Below, piece after piece: positions 34,175-48,200 of a stretch of 64,000 bases of DNA. Both the position numbers and the translations under genes were made by a program. Source of the stretch: Paraspadella gotoi (Eukaryota > Chaetognatha). The stretch is from positions 14,782,682-14,846,681 of the forward strand of contig CM119264.1 of the NCBI GenBank assembly GCA_051294375.1, given 5' to 3'. How positions within the stretch are numbered: position 1 is the stretch's first letter; each line of letters begins with the position of its first letter. Below the pieces are notes generated by a model. It saw only the letters and a program-made list of their open reading frames with translations. It searched no databases and had not been told where the DNA came from.

Positions 34175-35011
34175 ACTTGTGCGCGGGCCAATTTTGTCGT
34201 CGCGTGAAGCTGCGCGTGATTCCCCGCGGAGTCGGCGTCGGCGTCGGAAGCAGTGCTTGCGAGATCGACGCCTCCGTCTCGATCCACGCTCTCGGCGCCA
34301 CCGACGACGACGATGACGACGCCGGCCGGAGATCTGAATCCGTTGAAAGCGGCGTCATCTCCGATCTCATGCCCAACTGCAGAATTAGGTCAGTTATATG
34401 GTTAAAGTTCACGACGAACGAAAGATTTTCACATTTGTCTTTTCCTCTCGACTAAGGACGACGTCGATCGACAAACAATTGGCACAACATTTGCAGAAAA
34501 TACAAAAGGGAGAAGAATTTATTGAAATTTATCCAACAAACGGAAAGGTGACGAGGAGGGAAAAAATTTAATATTGAATTATAAACCAAAGAACATTATA
34601 TCTTTTAAAAGTTATTTTTCTCCTCAGGTTATGTACGTCCGGTGTTCCGAGTCTTCTTCCTCCTCGCCCTCTACCGAGAAAAAAACCATAGTCGCTCACG
34701 TCGATAGAACTCAACATTCCCAAACGAAGGAAACAAACGACGAGACTGCGGATTCTAATTTAAATCCTTCCTACAACCAAATATTTCCAGAGTTGGACGT
34801 TTCTTCTTGGGAATTAGAAATCACACCGACAACGACGACGGCAACGACGACGACGACAGAAAATCCGAAGTGTTTATCAAAATTCAAAGAAGCGAAATGG
34901 CATGGAATTAAAGGCAGTTCAGGGGGGGACGTTGACAAGGACACCAAAAAAGTGGCAAATGGTGAAAGCGGTGGCGGAGGCGAAAATGGTGGCGGCGGTG
35001 GTGAAGGGTGA
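34175..35011 (+). CDS. Doubtful two-exon gene, unrecognised
   Basis: Two open stretches with G/C-rich third positions and good splice sites. One is about 34175-34386, bounded by ACAACAG and AG|GTCAGT. The other is 34629-35011, bounded by TTTCTCCTCAG and a stop after GGGGENGGGGGEG. The first encodes a GVGVGSSACEIDASVSIHA-type segment with an Asp run. The second is Ser/Thr-rich with a TTTTATTTTT tract and a Gly-rich end, and looks disordered. With these sites the phases do not agree (phase 2 out, phase 0 needed), so the join, or the gene itself, may be wrong. The minus strand of the first stretch is also open. I recognise no family. Confidence 0.25.
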
Positions 35012-36564
35012 GCCTTAGGTGTTAATGGATTCGAAGTCGAAACGGAAAACAGGGAATCCTTCGGTAAAAATCTGATTGCGGGCCTTTTTTACTGTTTTCT
35101 TGTTTTTATTAAACATTTGGGTTTTTTTTTTTTTTTGTCGCTTTTTTTTTAGTTTAACAGGTCATATTAGCTCATCTTTATTTTTTAACTCATTGATTTT
35201 TCAAAGCCTGTCTCAATCTAATAAAATATTTTTTCACAGTCGACGTGATTATTGTCAATAATCACGTCAACTGTGAAAAAAATTCGGCTACCATTTTCTA
35301 AAAATTAACTTTCAAAGTAATGCTCTTTTCGTTATCGAAAATTTAGGGAAAACACTTTGTAATGTCTCACTGACACTGTAACCAATCGCCATTTTTGATT
35401 GCCTCGATTTTTTTTAGTTGTGTTTTCAATTCGTTTCATATTTCATATTTCGTCTAAAACAATTGATTGCTCATTTACTTTTTTCGGTTTACATTTCTTG
35501 GGAAATGGGGCTTCTTCTAGCATCTTTAGCCAAAATTTAGGCTCGTACTTGCACGTCACGGCAGTTATAATAAACGAACAAAAGGTGAAACGAAAGGTAG
35601 ATTTTCCAGACACACCTTGTTTTTTATACTTCAAGTTTTAAATCGATCGGCTTTGTCACGGCCGATTTGAAGCCTTTTCACACCAAGTGACTTTGAGATA
35701 TGCATATCTTTACTGTCAAAAAATAAAATCACATTGTTTGATAAAAAAAAGATACAGCCGGATTCAATTTAGTTATTCCAAACATAAAACATTACAAAAA
35801 TTATAGAATATTTTATTTTCGATGAAGTTACGCGATATATAACTGCTTGGTAAATTTCACAAATTTGATACTACAAATATTGTATTTAGTTTTTATGTTT
35901 GTCAACGATCTCCTTGATACACGTTTTTATCTCTCAAAACAAATAGTTACAAATTTGTACTGTTTACTCACTATTATTTTTTAACAATTGAATTAACTTG
36001 CTTGCTTGACCGAACAATTGTATTTACGAATGGTTGTTTTATATTTGCATTTTAAACGGGACAAGCATATAAAATAGAAATGTCATCCGTCATAGATGCA
36101 GTTAACAGTCATTTCGTGAAGTTAATCAGAAACATTTTTAAACAAATCCTCTCGAAAGGTGCACATTCCACGGTCCAGGCATTAGACCTCGATTTTAGAA
36201 AAGGGAATGAAAATTATGAATCTAAGATTTTTGACTATCGATACAAAATTTACCGCAAATTTGGCGGTACAAAAAGAAGAAGCTGGATAATGAAATTAAA
36301 CAAATCGGGGTAGTTAGACCAACAAAGCTGACCTTCAAGCACAGGCCTGTAAACTTACACAGGTCATCTCGTAATCGCTTTCAACATCTCATGTTTCAAT
36401 ATCTCAGTCAGCAGGTTTCCGACAAAAGAGCCGGTTTCAAATATAACAAAAAATTATCAAAAACAAAGAATGAATTATCTTCAAAAATCACTTCACCTCT
36501 ACACTAAACTATACCAGTCAGATTTCACCACTGATCTCCTTGAATAAACTACAGTCATAATCTC
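35012..36564. other. Intergenic, no gene seen
   Basis: AT-rich. Contains one clean inverted repeat (separate entry). A 77-codon frame at 36080-36313 (starts MSSVIDAVNSHFVKL) has no known relative that I recognise and no codon bias. Confidence 0.5.
35229..35284. repeat. Near-perfect palindrome
   Basis: Arms of about 27 bases around CAGTCGACGTGATTATTG with one mismatch and almost no loop; may be a remnant of the hairpin repeat family. Confidence 0.85.
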
Positions 36565-39500
36565 CTACAATTCCTCGTCCGGTCCCCTGAGCTCGTTCCC
36601 AATGCCCATGAAAGACTTTCCCCTGATCCCCTGAGGCTCGCTCCAACGTCCCCGCTTAATCCGCTTGGAGAGTCGCTCGATCTTGTCGAGGCTTCTCTTA
36701 TTCCACCTTCGCTGGAAGGCGTTCTTCATCGTTTGCCCTAATCTCTCCACGCGACGCAGCGCCTCCATTCTCCCCGCTGTCTCGTCGGCAGCGGCGGCGG
36801 CTGCGTCGGCTTCGCGCTGGACGGAATCCGTGATGTCGACGGCGTCGTAGAGGTCGTCTTCGTCTGACGAGGAAGAGGAAGAGGAGTTCTCTTCGTCAGC
36901 CGGTGCTGAAGCTGTAATAAAGAGAGAACGGATGAGACTAGTCATTTACATTTTCAAATTCACCTTTACGAATTTAGATTTTTTAAGTTTCACATTATAA
37001 TTAATGTTTTACTTCCTAGTCTAAGGCAATTTTAACAGAAAGCGATCAAATTCTCTCTCTTCAACAATCCACTAATTCAAGGGAAGAGCTTACCTTCGTT
37101 CTCCGGAATATCGGCATTCGCACGATGACGAACGAAGTATCTGTCGGGGGGAAAAAATAGGAATAAAAAATTAATCAGAGTCGAGTCAATATTTTTTTTT
37201 AAAGTTAATCATTATAAATATTTTCCCTCTTCGTATTTTGTAAGTTTGCTTCCCTTCTCCACCTTCATTTCATTCATCTTCGTTATTCAGAATTATCAGA
37301 ATTATCCTCCATTGGGATATCGACGATGTTTGCCTTCACCAATCCGATTATTCCACCCCGGCCCTTGCCCCTGCAGCCACTCACCTCTTCACCCTCCGCA
37401 TCCTCGTTTGGATGTGCTGCTCAAGATCCTTGTCGTGCGTCTGCTTCTCCGGCGTCTTGCGGATAAACTCCAGCGCCTCCACGACGACGGCGACGAAGAG
37501 ATTGAGGACGAAGAAGACGGTGACGACGTTGAAGAGGAAGAAGATTAACTGGGGGATCCAGTTACGGGCCAGGGGTTTGGGGACCACGTCGTTGTAACCC
37601 TGCGGTAAATAGGGAGTAGAATGAACAGACGACAGAGACACAAGATGTCGACAAAGGACTCGCACCCAGAATCCCCAAACGATGAGGGCGCAACTCTTCA
37701 TGGCGTGACCAAGATTTCGAAATGGCGCCAAAAATTGACCGAAGCGAACTTGCAAAAGGCCGCCGAAGCAAAAAAACACGGCGATGAAGATGGTAAGGTA
37801 AAGAAATATTACCCCGGCCGAACCCTGCGAAAGACAAAAAGTCAATTGATTAGTGTTCCGCGCTTTATTTACTCGATCAATCAATCAAATCAATCGATCA
37901 ACCTTCAAGGCCTGCGCAATGATGGAGATGAATCTGTTAAAGGACATTAACCACAGTAGCTGCGAGATAAAGACGAAACCCGCGAGGCCCATGAAGAGGA
38001 CGTACGCCTCGTCGACGGTGCGAAGTTTGTCAAAGCTGACGAATTTCTTGAAGACGCCCTCGAAGCGCTCCTCGCCGTCCACCACGTTGGGGCAGTTGCA
38101 CATTGCCTCGCAGACTTGACGGACGACCTTGGGGTCTAAAAATAAGACAGGAGGAAAGTCGCGATACAAAAACATCAAAATATACCATACAATATTTTTC
38201 TTTTTCAAAAGAGAGCGCCGAACCAGAAGTGAGATTGAGTCGACTTCTCGTCTCGATCTCCGCTTGAGTGTAGCTGCAATCGAGCTCTGACAATTTCTCG
38301 ATTTCGCCTCCAGACAACAGATCATCGCGAGCTTCGGAGCAACTCATTCCGCACTGAAGAAATTTTTAGAAAAAGTTTTTTTTACGCGTATCTTTGTCTC
38401 TTCATTTCGTTTTATTCATCGTCGACGTCGTTGTACGTTGTCGCCAATCGTCGTTGTTTTGTGGTCGTCGTCAAGCCTCGATTCTCATACCTGCGCCGCC
38501 GTGAGGAAGTAGCAGCCTCGCTGAAAGTCGTCGCAGGGAAAGGCTTCACGACTATTCATGATGTCAGTGATCCTCGAGATGGTCATGGGGATGCGGGCGA
38601 TGAAGAGGCCGGCCGCTGTCAGGCCAAAGGCCAGACCGAGGAGCTGGCGAGAAAAATTGGCCGGTTTTCTTGAGATTAATCGACTAAAAGTAGTAAGATG
38701 GTCTCAAAATTCTTTTCTTATGATATAGTAAAAACTTTTTGAATATTCATAAATATTAATTCAATCAAATATTATTACTTTTAAAACTTCTTAACCCTAC
38801 CCTTTCAATCACCTTGATGACGTTGAAGAAATAGGGAAAATAAGAAAAACCGAACTCTTTGATATGAAGAGCCTCTTTGACGAGGAAGAAGAGAAGAGAG
38901 AGCATCCAGATAATCTGGAGGACGAGGATCAAGGTTCCCCATGTTCCCTCGAATGGATAAAGCTTCATGGTATAGAAACTGTCGCGGCGAAAGGTGAAAG
39001 ATTGCGCGATTAGGTTGGTCGTTCCATTTACAGTTAGATCAGCTCAACTGTTTCAATAATAACCAACCTGGCGTACGGAAACATTCCCCCAGACGCCGGC
39101 AACTCGAGCATGAGTTTGACTTGAGTAAAGAGATTCACGTTGGCATTATAAATAGTGAACTCCAGCGATATGGCGCGAGTGAGGGAGTGGAACCACTGGA
39201 ATCGCTCCAGCACTTCCACCAAAGCGCTCCACGAGGTGGATAAGGAGCCGAGCTGCGGAGAATAGGAGCCTCCGTCGTAAACGCGAAAGTCTCCGTCGAT
39301 GGGTTCCGTATCGAGGACGATGGCGGATTGGAAGGCGAAGGGGCCTCTAAATTGGTGGGCGTGGTATAAAAAAAATCACAAGTTTTGAAGTTTTTACATC
39401 CCCTTTTATTTGTTCTCAAAGTTTTACATAACATTTAGGTGACTCGCCTCCTACACTGCGGCGCAAAAAAAAAGTAGCCACTTGTTAGCTATAAATACCT

Positions 39501-42142
39501 CAGTATTTCTTTATTAATTTTTAAAAAATATTTATAAAAAGTATAGCTTTTTTAAAAAGCTATCGATTGGGGCAAGAAAAAAAAATAAATGGTTCAGGCA
39601 GTTGAATATAGCAATACTTTGAAGTCTGAGTCTGAAAACGGAATTGGGAAAAAATGATTTGTGGAGGTTAAGTTGATGATACTTCTTTTTCTGACTGATT
39701 TTAAAAGATAGTTTTTTTATATAGTTTCCTTACTTATTTTAATTTGATTTAGGTTAAAAAATGTTGATACCTATCCCTACAGATATTCAATGCTAAATTT
39801 TTTCAACCAATTTCATATTATAAACATTTTATAATAAGGAAAATTTATTGACTCTTGTTGTAAAAAAAAAATAATAATAATTTCTTTATTTTTCGGTTTT
39901 TTGTACCAATCAACTTTGTCGTCCTATAACTTTTGAACGCTTTGCTCGATTATTTTGGGACTTCGATCTATCGCTTCATCTTTCAAAAAGCTATAGTTTT
40001 TGTTTCTATATCTTTGTAGACATCCAATACAGTTTCTTCGATGTGAAAAAGTGGCTACTTTTTTTTTTGCGCCGCAGCGTCAATGATAAAAATTGACCTT
40101 GGACCAAAAATTCCGAATTGCCCTTGAGACTCCAATGGCTTCCACCAACTGGCGTCGAAGTTTCTCTTCTCTTGAACAGAATCCGTGGTCGAGTAATCAT
40201 CGTCGCAACTCATATTGGGAAAGAGATTGGCTCATGGTTTGGGGTAGATGGCAAGAACCTTGGCGGACCCTGAGATTCAAGATTTAAAAATCGTCAGAGG
40301 AATTGTCTCGTGGAAACATGAATGTTTTGGGACACCAACCAAACTGCCTGATGATGGACGGTCCCAGTCTCAAGTTTTCCGAGGAAATGATGAACCTTTT
40401 CACGTCTTCGTTCAACGTGTTATTACCCGAATCGTTCAGCGGAAACAGATTGGGGAAAGCGTGATTGCGCATCCATCTGAGGAATTGCTCGTAGTTTTCA
40501 ACACTGCGACAAATAAAGGAGAAAAGATTTTTATCATATGTCATTACTTGAATAAAAACATTGTATGATACTGTTTGAGAGAAAATGGAGAGTCTCTGGC
40601 TCCGCCAATCCGGACAACGTCCGCCGTCATCAACTTCAAGAAGTTTGCCGAATGGATTTAGGATTTTAGGGACTAATTCTCGATCGTGCTTTTAAGTTCC
40701 CTCACTCCTTCCCCCACAAATGGCGCGAAGGATCTTTTTTTTTGTTTTGATATTTAAAATGTAAACAACCTGACCTTGAAAGATTCCCGTGGTTGAAGAC
40801 GTCCTTGATATGCGAGTTCATCATGTAGGCGTTGGCGGGTCGGGCGTCGAAAGCGACGATGAGATGAACGACGAGAAAGACGACGAATCCGATTCCAGTT
40901 CTAAAGACGACGATCGCCTTTTCGTTCTGGAGGAGTTTGAAGCGCCTGGACCAACGAGATTGATTACATTCATTACTATATTTTCATTAAGTTAATTCAC
41001 TCGATTCACATTAATTTTCCATATTTTCATTCGACAATTTCGGGAATTTTCACAAATTCGATCATTTGTTTTTGCACCTTTTCTCTACTTTTCTCCCGCT
41101 CCTCTTCGGAGGAAGAAAGTCAACTCCCGCTTTGCCCGCCTCCTCTTTATCTTCTTCCTCTTCCCCCTCGGCTACGTCCGTGCTGTCCTTGCAGTCGGTG
41201 TGAGGGGCGTCGTCCTTCGGTCGGAGCAGCAGACAGGCCAACACCATAGTCACTACAACCACCTGAATATTTTTATTTTTTTTTTGGCCGTTAGAACAAC
41301 CTTGATCATTACTAAAAATCCTTAGGACTAAATTAAACAAAATTATGACTAAATAAATGTTTTCCTTTTTTTTTTTTTATATCGATATCGGCTCCTTTCT
41401 TCTAATATTTTCTGTCTCAAGAGTGAGGAAAAGAATTTAATAATAAAATGGCAGAAATTTTTGATTCAACGTTTTTAATATTTTTGAACCAGAAAAATTC
41501 AATATTTAAAAATTAGATGACAAAATATTTTGTTTCAACAACCTTTCAACAAGCTTAGGTTTTAATTTTCATTCATGTTTCGGCTTTTGGTTTCAAGCCT
41601 TCATCAGCGCTTTTTACAAAACTGACATCAAACACCACGAAAAGAGAAACAATACAATATTTACAAAAAAAAGTAATTCGCAATCTTTAAACAAAAAAAA
41701 TTTTATTTTTTTATAACTATTCTCATTAGCCTTTTAAACGCCTACACACGCTTCACACCCCCCCCCTCGGCGAGGTCTTCCATCAACTCCTCGATCGTCC
41801 GAGCGCAGACTCGCGCTTGCTCATTCGAGACGAGATGATCGAAATGGATCATCGACCAGCAGATTCGCCCGTCGACGGTGACGATGAGGTGGATGAAGGG
41901 TGTTCCGCTGAAAGGCCTCGCGACCGCGTAGAAGGTGGAATGAAGACGAAAGTTTTTCTTCGTCGGCGTCGGCGTCGGCGTCGTCACAGAAGTAGGCGAG
42001 GCCGCGTCGTCATAGGCGCCTCGGTTGGAGATGACGTAGTCGATGCTTGAATCCGCGTCAATAATTTCTTCGCGTCTCTCGGAAAGGCGATGCACCTTTT
42101 TTCAACAAAAGACAGTCGCGGGATTTTCTTATTTTTTTTTTT

Positions 42143-42239
<97 letters not shown>

Positions 42240-45200
42240 TCAACGATGAAACCAGGAAAAAGTCGATGCGCCAACTCCATCCGCCGACTGCGCGCCGAAA
42301 CCGGAAACGCCTCTCGATCGCGTCGAACTTCCTCGGTGAAGCGGCGCGCCACGCTCCAGAATTGGCGCCGTAACAAAGCAGCGTCGTCGGACAGGCGACG
42401 TTGGAAGATCGAGTCGTCGACGTAGCAAGCCAAAGAGGAGACGTCGAAGTCTAGATGTCGACGGAAATTAACGGCGTAAATCGTGCGAATCGTTACCGTC
42501 TCCTCATCTTTACAATTATCTTTTTTTTCCGGTTTTATTTCTCTATTTCCTATCTTCTTTCCTCCTTCCCCTATTGCCACTCCTTTCACTTTGTTTCTCG
42601 ATGTCGAAATTGTCTCTACCAACGCCAGATGCGCCACGGCGTCCAACGTGGCGTGCATCTTGCACCCGTTGCTCTTGCACAGTCGCGAAAAAGCGGCCGT
42701 GGCTTCGCGACTCAAGTGAATCGTCGCTATTCCAGTTTTGGCCGCCAGAGGCAGCACCAAGTCTTTCGAGCGGGCGTGCGTCAGAAGAGCGCAGCGAAAA
42801 GGCTCGATTTCCGCCGGAAGAAGACGTTCCAGGCGCCTGCGCAAATAAACGCCGCATCTTTCGATTGGAGACATTTTCTCAATCTCCTTCGTCAAAAAAT
42901 CCACAGGGGACGGCGGCATCGGGTGAGGCGGCGTCGGGGACCTTCGAGACTCAGCGGCCCCCTCAATCGACTCCAGCTCCTCGAGAAGCTCCTTGATGAA
43001 GGTCATGACGGCAATTCCATCGAGGATCGAATGGTGGAAAGAAACGACGAGACAGTTGAGCCAGGTTTCATCGTTAAGAGGCTCAGGGACGACGAGAAGT
43101 TTGACTCTCCACAGCGGACCATGGGCGCGATTCAAGGGAACGCGAGACTCGGAGAGAAGGACGTGGCGCCAGTCAGATGTCTCGAGTGATTCGAGGGAGG
43201 GCCGGAAGTAGGGCATTTCCTCGAAGATGAGGCGGGAGGAGGAAGAGGAGGACGTGTCGTTCATGACTTTCTTTCCTCCGTCAACTTCCGCGACGCGAAC
43301 TCTCAAAAGGGGATGTCGGTCCGCGATACGCTGCAACGCGACGTGCACCGACTCTTCCTTCATCGGCGCCGCTCCGCTTTCAATAAAGATGGCGTTGACA
43401 TCAAGAAAGTCGTTGTGTCTTTGGCAGGAGTCGAAAAAAGCCTCTGTGGCCGTGAGAAGACGAAGATTTCCGTCCTGGCGAAGCAGCGCCGCCGTTTGGC
43501 GGAAGCTGCGAAGACGGCGTTTGAAATCCCAAAAGAGATATGCGGCAGCAGAGACGAACGCAGCAGATGCCGTTATCGCAGTTATAAGAGTCAATGATTT
43601 ATAGGACATTTTTAAAACTTGTAAGGATTCGATGAAGTTTTCGTATCTAAAACCAAGGCAGGTGGAGAAACAAATATATCTATTCATTAATACTGTGACC
43701 TGGCAATACTTATATGCGATATAAACAGCAGTAGTCGTTCTTTGCATTTAAATATTTCGAGTCGCGTCGTATACTTGAATGCTATAAAATAACCGAGCGA
43801 CGAAAAAAGGCTGTTATCCAGCTTCGAATGAGGGCCTATCAAACTATCAATTCAACCGCGGCAGCTCCGATCAAATCTGAGTGACGAGAGTAAAATGAGA
43901 CGATTAGACATTTGTTTTCCCGAGCAATGCTTGCCATTTCCTCAAGAAGGAAGTGCACGAAAGAATCATGATTAACAAATGAACAACGTATCTTTAGACG
44001 TCCGGAGTATTAAAACATTACAGTTTACATAACATTACATAACAAACAATACATTAGGAAAAACTTTTTTTTTCCAAATCAAATAAAGACGAGGAGACTT
44101 AGATTGAAGCGCAATTAAATAAGTTAGATTTTTTTTAATATAATTAAAAGATAAAAAAATCAACTCACCTTCAAAGGGTCCGTGACTCCGATCGAGAGAA
44201 GAGAGGAAAGGAAAAAGTTTAGCACCCACTCGTTAGATTTTAACTCTCCCCATTGTAAAGAAAAAAGTACAGTGAAGAAGGCGGACACGAACGAAGCCGC
44301 GAACGCGAGAAAATAACCGATGAGGATGAACCACCAAGGTAGGAAGCCTGGGACGAAATATGAACGGATTATTAATTTGAAATTCATTCGATCTTTCCTT
44401 CGACTCACCATCCACATACGGCGCGTGTCTCAATCTCCTCAGCCTGAATATCCCGCCCATGGCGAGGATGACCGGCGCTATGATGGCGGCGGAAATGAGT
44501 GAGGTGTAAAAGTTGTAAAAGGTGAGTCTGATGGATCCGATTCTGATGCCCCCGTCGCCACCGTGAAATTCTGAGTCGGTGCCGTAGAACATCATGTTTG
44601 TCACCTAAAAACATGCTCAATTGTCAACAGGAATAAACGATATGGTTGTTTAACCAGAAAAAATAAAACTTCTAACTTACCATCATGAGGTAAAGAAGAG
44701 TTATGCAGCAACTGAGGCGCTGCACTCGGCTGAATCTCGATCTGAATTTAGAATCACAAAAAAATTCATCAGAATTCAGGTTTATATTTATTTTATTCTC
44801 TTTTTCTTCAATTTCAATTGTTAATTGCATAATGCATATGCGAGGGTCACTGAAGACTGAAGAGGCGCCGCCAATGCTCACCTGGACGTCCTGATAAGCA
44901 GAGAAATCCAGATGTGAAAGTCGAAGACGTTGTGGCGCAGATGCTCCGCAACCAGAGAAGTGAAGGGAAGGGGCAACTCTTCTGACGCCGGTAGGAGTCG
45001 TCGGTAGATCTCGCAATCGTCCTGAGAAAGAGAGATGACTATCAACAACACCGAAACAATAAAAACGACAACAAATCCGCACCTTTGCATTTGAAAACCA
45101 GTGGTTGCAGTCGAAAACGTATTTGTTGCCGCAACCTCCCCTCTCCTCCACGGAGATGTTGTAACAGTACCATTGCGGCGAATCCCCCGAGTGGTTCGTC

Positions 45201-48200
45201 CACACCTCGCAGTGGAGCAGCGTCCCCAGCGGGCGAGGGGAATGGAAGGTAAAGTAGTTGACTCCCCCGCGATGGCACAGCTGGGGAATTGAGTTGCGTG
45301 ACAAAGATTGTATTAATATCGATGACCATAAAAAGACACATTTATTAAACGAAGAACGTATGAAACAGTCATGAAGGAACTTGAAAATGCGAATTGATAA
45401 TCCATGGAAACATTTGTAAGTCGTGGTAATTCAGAGATTTTTCCGTCTTCATGATAAGACGGAAACCATCGGCTTTCTGGAGGCTGGAGTTCAGTTTCTA
45501 ATTTTTACTGACCTCAAAAATAAATGGTCTTTGAAGTTTATCAGTTTTTAATTATTATATTTCGGCTTCACATCACTGACAAAAAATAATTCTTTTGGAA
45601 GAAGTGATACAATTCATGTAAGGCCCCTCCTCAGCAGCCACCGCCTCAGCAGCCACCGCCTCAACATTCGCCCGCTAGACAGCTGCCGCCTACGCCAAAA
45701 CTCAGGTCTTGCCTTGCATTCTCGCTGCGTGAAACTTGACCTCCAACTCGATGTTTTTCTTTGCCATCGCCTCTTTCTTCTTCAAAGTACGAAAGTTCAA
45801 GACTCCGTTGACGATCGTAACCACGCAAGCGATGCAGCCTGAGTGTGGCGTTCGAGAAAAGGAACTGGCGGCAAATTCTCGTCAAATGGTAAAAGAAAAG
45901 ACGTTTCCCCTCTCACTACTCACAAAAAATTCCGAAAATGATTCCGACAATCAGAGCAGAATTCGAGACGTCCGTTTTCGAACCGCACACTGAATGGAGG
46001 GAACGGGTAATACGGTAGCGTAATAAAGCACATTTTCGACAACTGCCGTCTTTGACGTCACTGTTAGTATTGTACTTTTTTTCAGAAGATTATTTCCGTT
46101 ATGCATTTGCGCCAAAAAGACGCCGACAAAACTGACGTGAACAATCCTCTCTGAGAGATGAATGGCTAGAGTGATAAAGATGGCGCGGTAACCTGCAGAT
46201 TCCGAAAAGGAACGGGAATATTTCATATAATAATAATAATAATATAATAATTATAATATAATATAATACTCTCAAGATCTTCATCATGATCAATGATCAT
46301 CGATTTAAGTCGAAGTAAGAAAAAGGTAAATTAAAGTCAAGTGAACTTCAAATGAACCAATATAAACGTAAAATAAAACTAACAACAAAGTAAAATAAGT
46401 TCTGAAGATTAAGCCTAAGGTTAACCGATGTATAATCCTCTTTTCCGATGTAAATGAAAGATGACGGACGAAACAACGATGCTTACAAAGTCGAAGGAGA
46501 AGGAGAACGCGTAGATAATATAGACCATGATGTTCACTCCTGTTCACAATCATTTTTGACTATTATGAAAATTATTAAAAATTAAGAATAAATGTTAAAA
46601 TGAAATTTATTTCACTATATATTGTATTTAATTATATTCTTTATATAAAGTATATTCTTTTATAATTTAATAGGGAGAATATATACAACACAAGGTTAAA
46701 AGTTACTTTCTGCCCTAGTTTTATAATTAGATATTAGACATTATTCTTGTTAAGAAGTCATTTATTGAAAATTCAAAATATCTAAAAGTCTGAACAGAAT
46801 AGAAAGGGGTGGATAGGATAATTTGTTATGGTATTAAGGTTATTTATGATTCGTTATTGTTGAGGGTTAAGACTACAAAGTAAAATTGTATGTTCTTATA
46901 GGGAAAAGGGAAAGCTGTTTAAAGAAAGGAGTGTAAATTTGATAATCCTAAATTCGCCTCCCGTATAGCTTGGTGAAACTCAGCTCGTCCCATTGGCTTG
47001 GACAGCTAAGTACTCGTTCACCAACCATGAGTCCCCTCACGGTCATGCTGGTTAAAGTGTGATGGTGTCGGCATAAACACGCCAGTGATATGGGGTGGTC
47101 ACTGCAGGTCCAAAGCCCTGAGCGCCAGCTGTCGGAAGATGCCTCACACCCCAGGTATCACACATGTCCCTCCGTTGCCATAATAACATATTTTATAAAA
47201 GTTTCTTAGTTTTTTACGGTGAATCCAAATCTGTTCTTAAAAATAAATAAAAAATATTTTGAAATTTAACGATTTTATAAGGATATTACTACATAAATAA
47301 TTGAATTGACTATACTGTTATGCTAAAAAAAATTTTAAAAGGATTTAAAATTCATTAATTACATGTCAATAAGCAGCAAAAAAATAATGTTCAATCACTC
47401 AATCTTTTCATCACTCTACCCTTCTGGACAGTGGACAGACTTTGGTGGTTTAAGGCTTCCATCACTCTTACAAGATAATGACATTACAGGTCCCTGTAAG
47501 CTTTCAATTAAGACTCTCTCTGTCTCGTTTATTCACTCCCAGAGTTCCTGGCTTCCCTATCAATGAAGTGGTATAATATTTCAAAGAATGTTTCAATTGT
47601 ATGTTAATAACATAATATTGTTATTCTTATATTTTAAATTATTACATTACATCTCCGCTCGTCTCCTTCTTTAGAAAGTTCGATCTTCGATCTCACCGAC
47701 AAAGCAGCCGAAAGAGACGACGTCGAGGATCGCGGTGATCGTCACTCCGACGACGACCATTAGATAATCGGATCGAATCTTTTTCTGGGGATCTTCGTAG
47801 TCGTAGTTCTCGCTCGCCAACAACGCTTTGACGTGTGTGTCGGTGAAGACGGGCTTCGACTTCCGAGCGAACACAGTCAGGGGATTCATGCACACGATCC
47901 ACACCAACGAGGACACCAAAGACTGATCGCAAAAGAAAGGGTAAGAATTTGGAAAGAGAACTTGAATGAACGATCGTCTATAACGCCGCGGGTCTGACGA
48001 ATCGATCGAAGGGGGAACCGGAACGACCCGAAAAGATCGTTGGCAAAGCAACACTGTCATAGATTAACCGCGCCAGAGGCAGGCGGCGCCACGGAGGGTC
48101 GGAAGACCCTCAAGCCAACAGTGAAATGCCCCATCTCTACGGGCATCACAGGCAGCCCGGCGGTTGCTATACGCTCCTGTTTACCATAATTGCCATTTCG

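Noticed and set aside
36080-36313. 77-codon small gene
   Set aside because: No homology I recognise, AT-rich codons unlike the other genes here, and no splice or promoter support.
41984-43747. A continuous 587-codon frame covering the acyltransferase and a GA array
   Set aside because: It reads through a GA-repeat intron with a good GTGAG donor and a GAAAAAAG acceptor. The conserved C-terminal half of the enzyme follows only after splicing. The first 46 residues lie upstream of the better start before the hydrophobic anchor.
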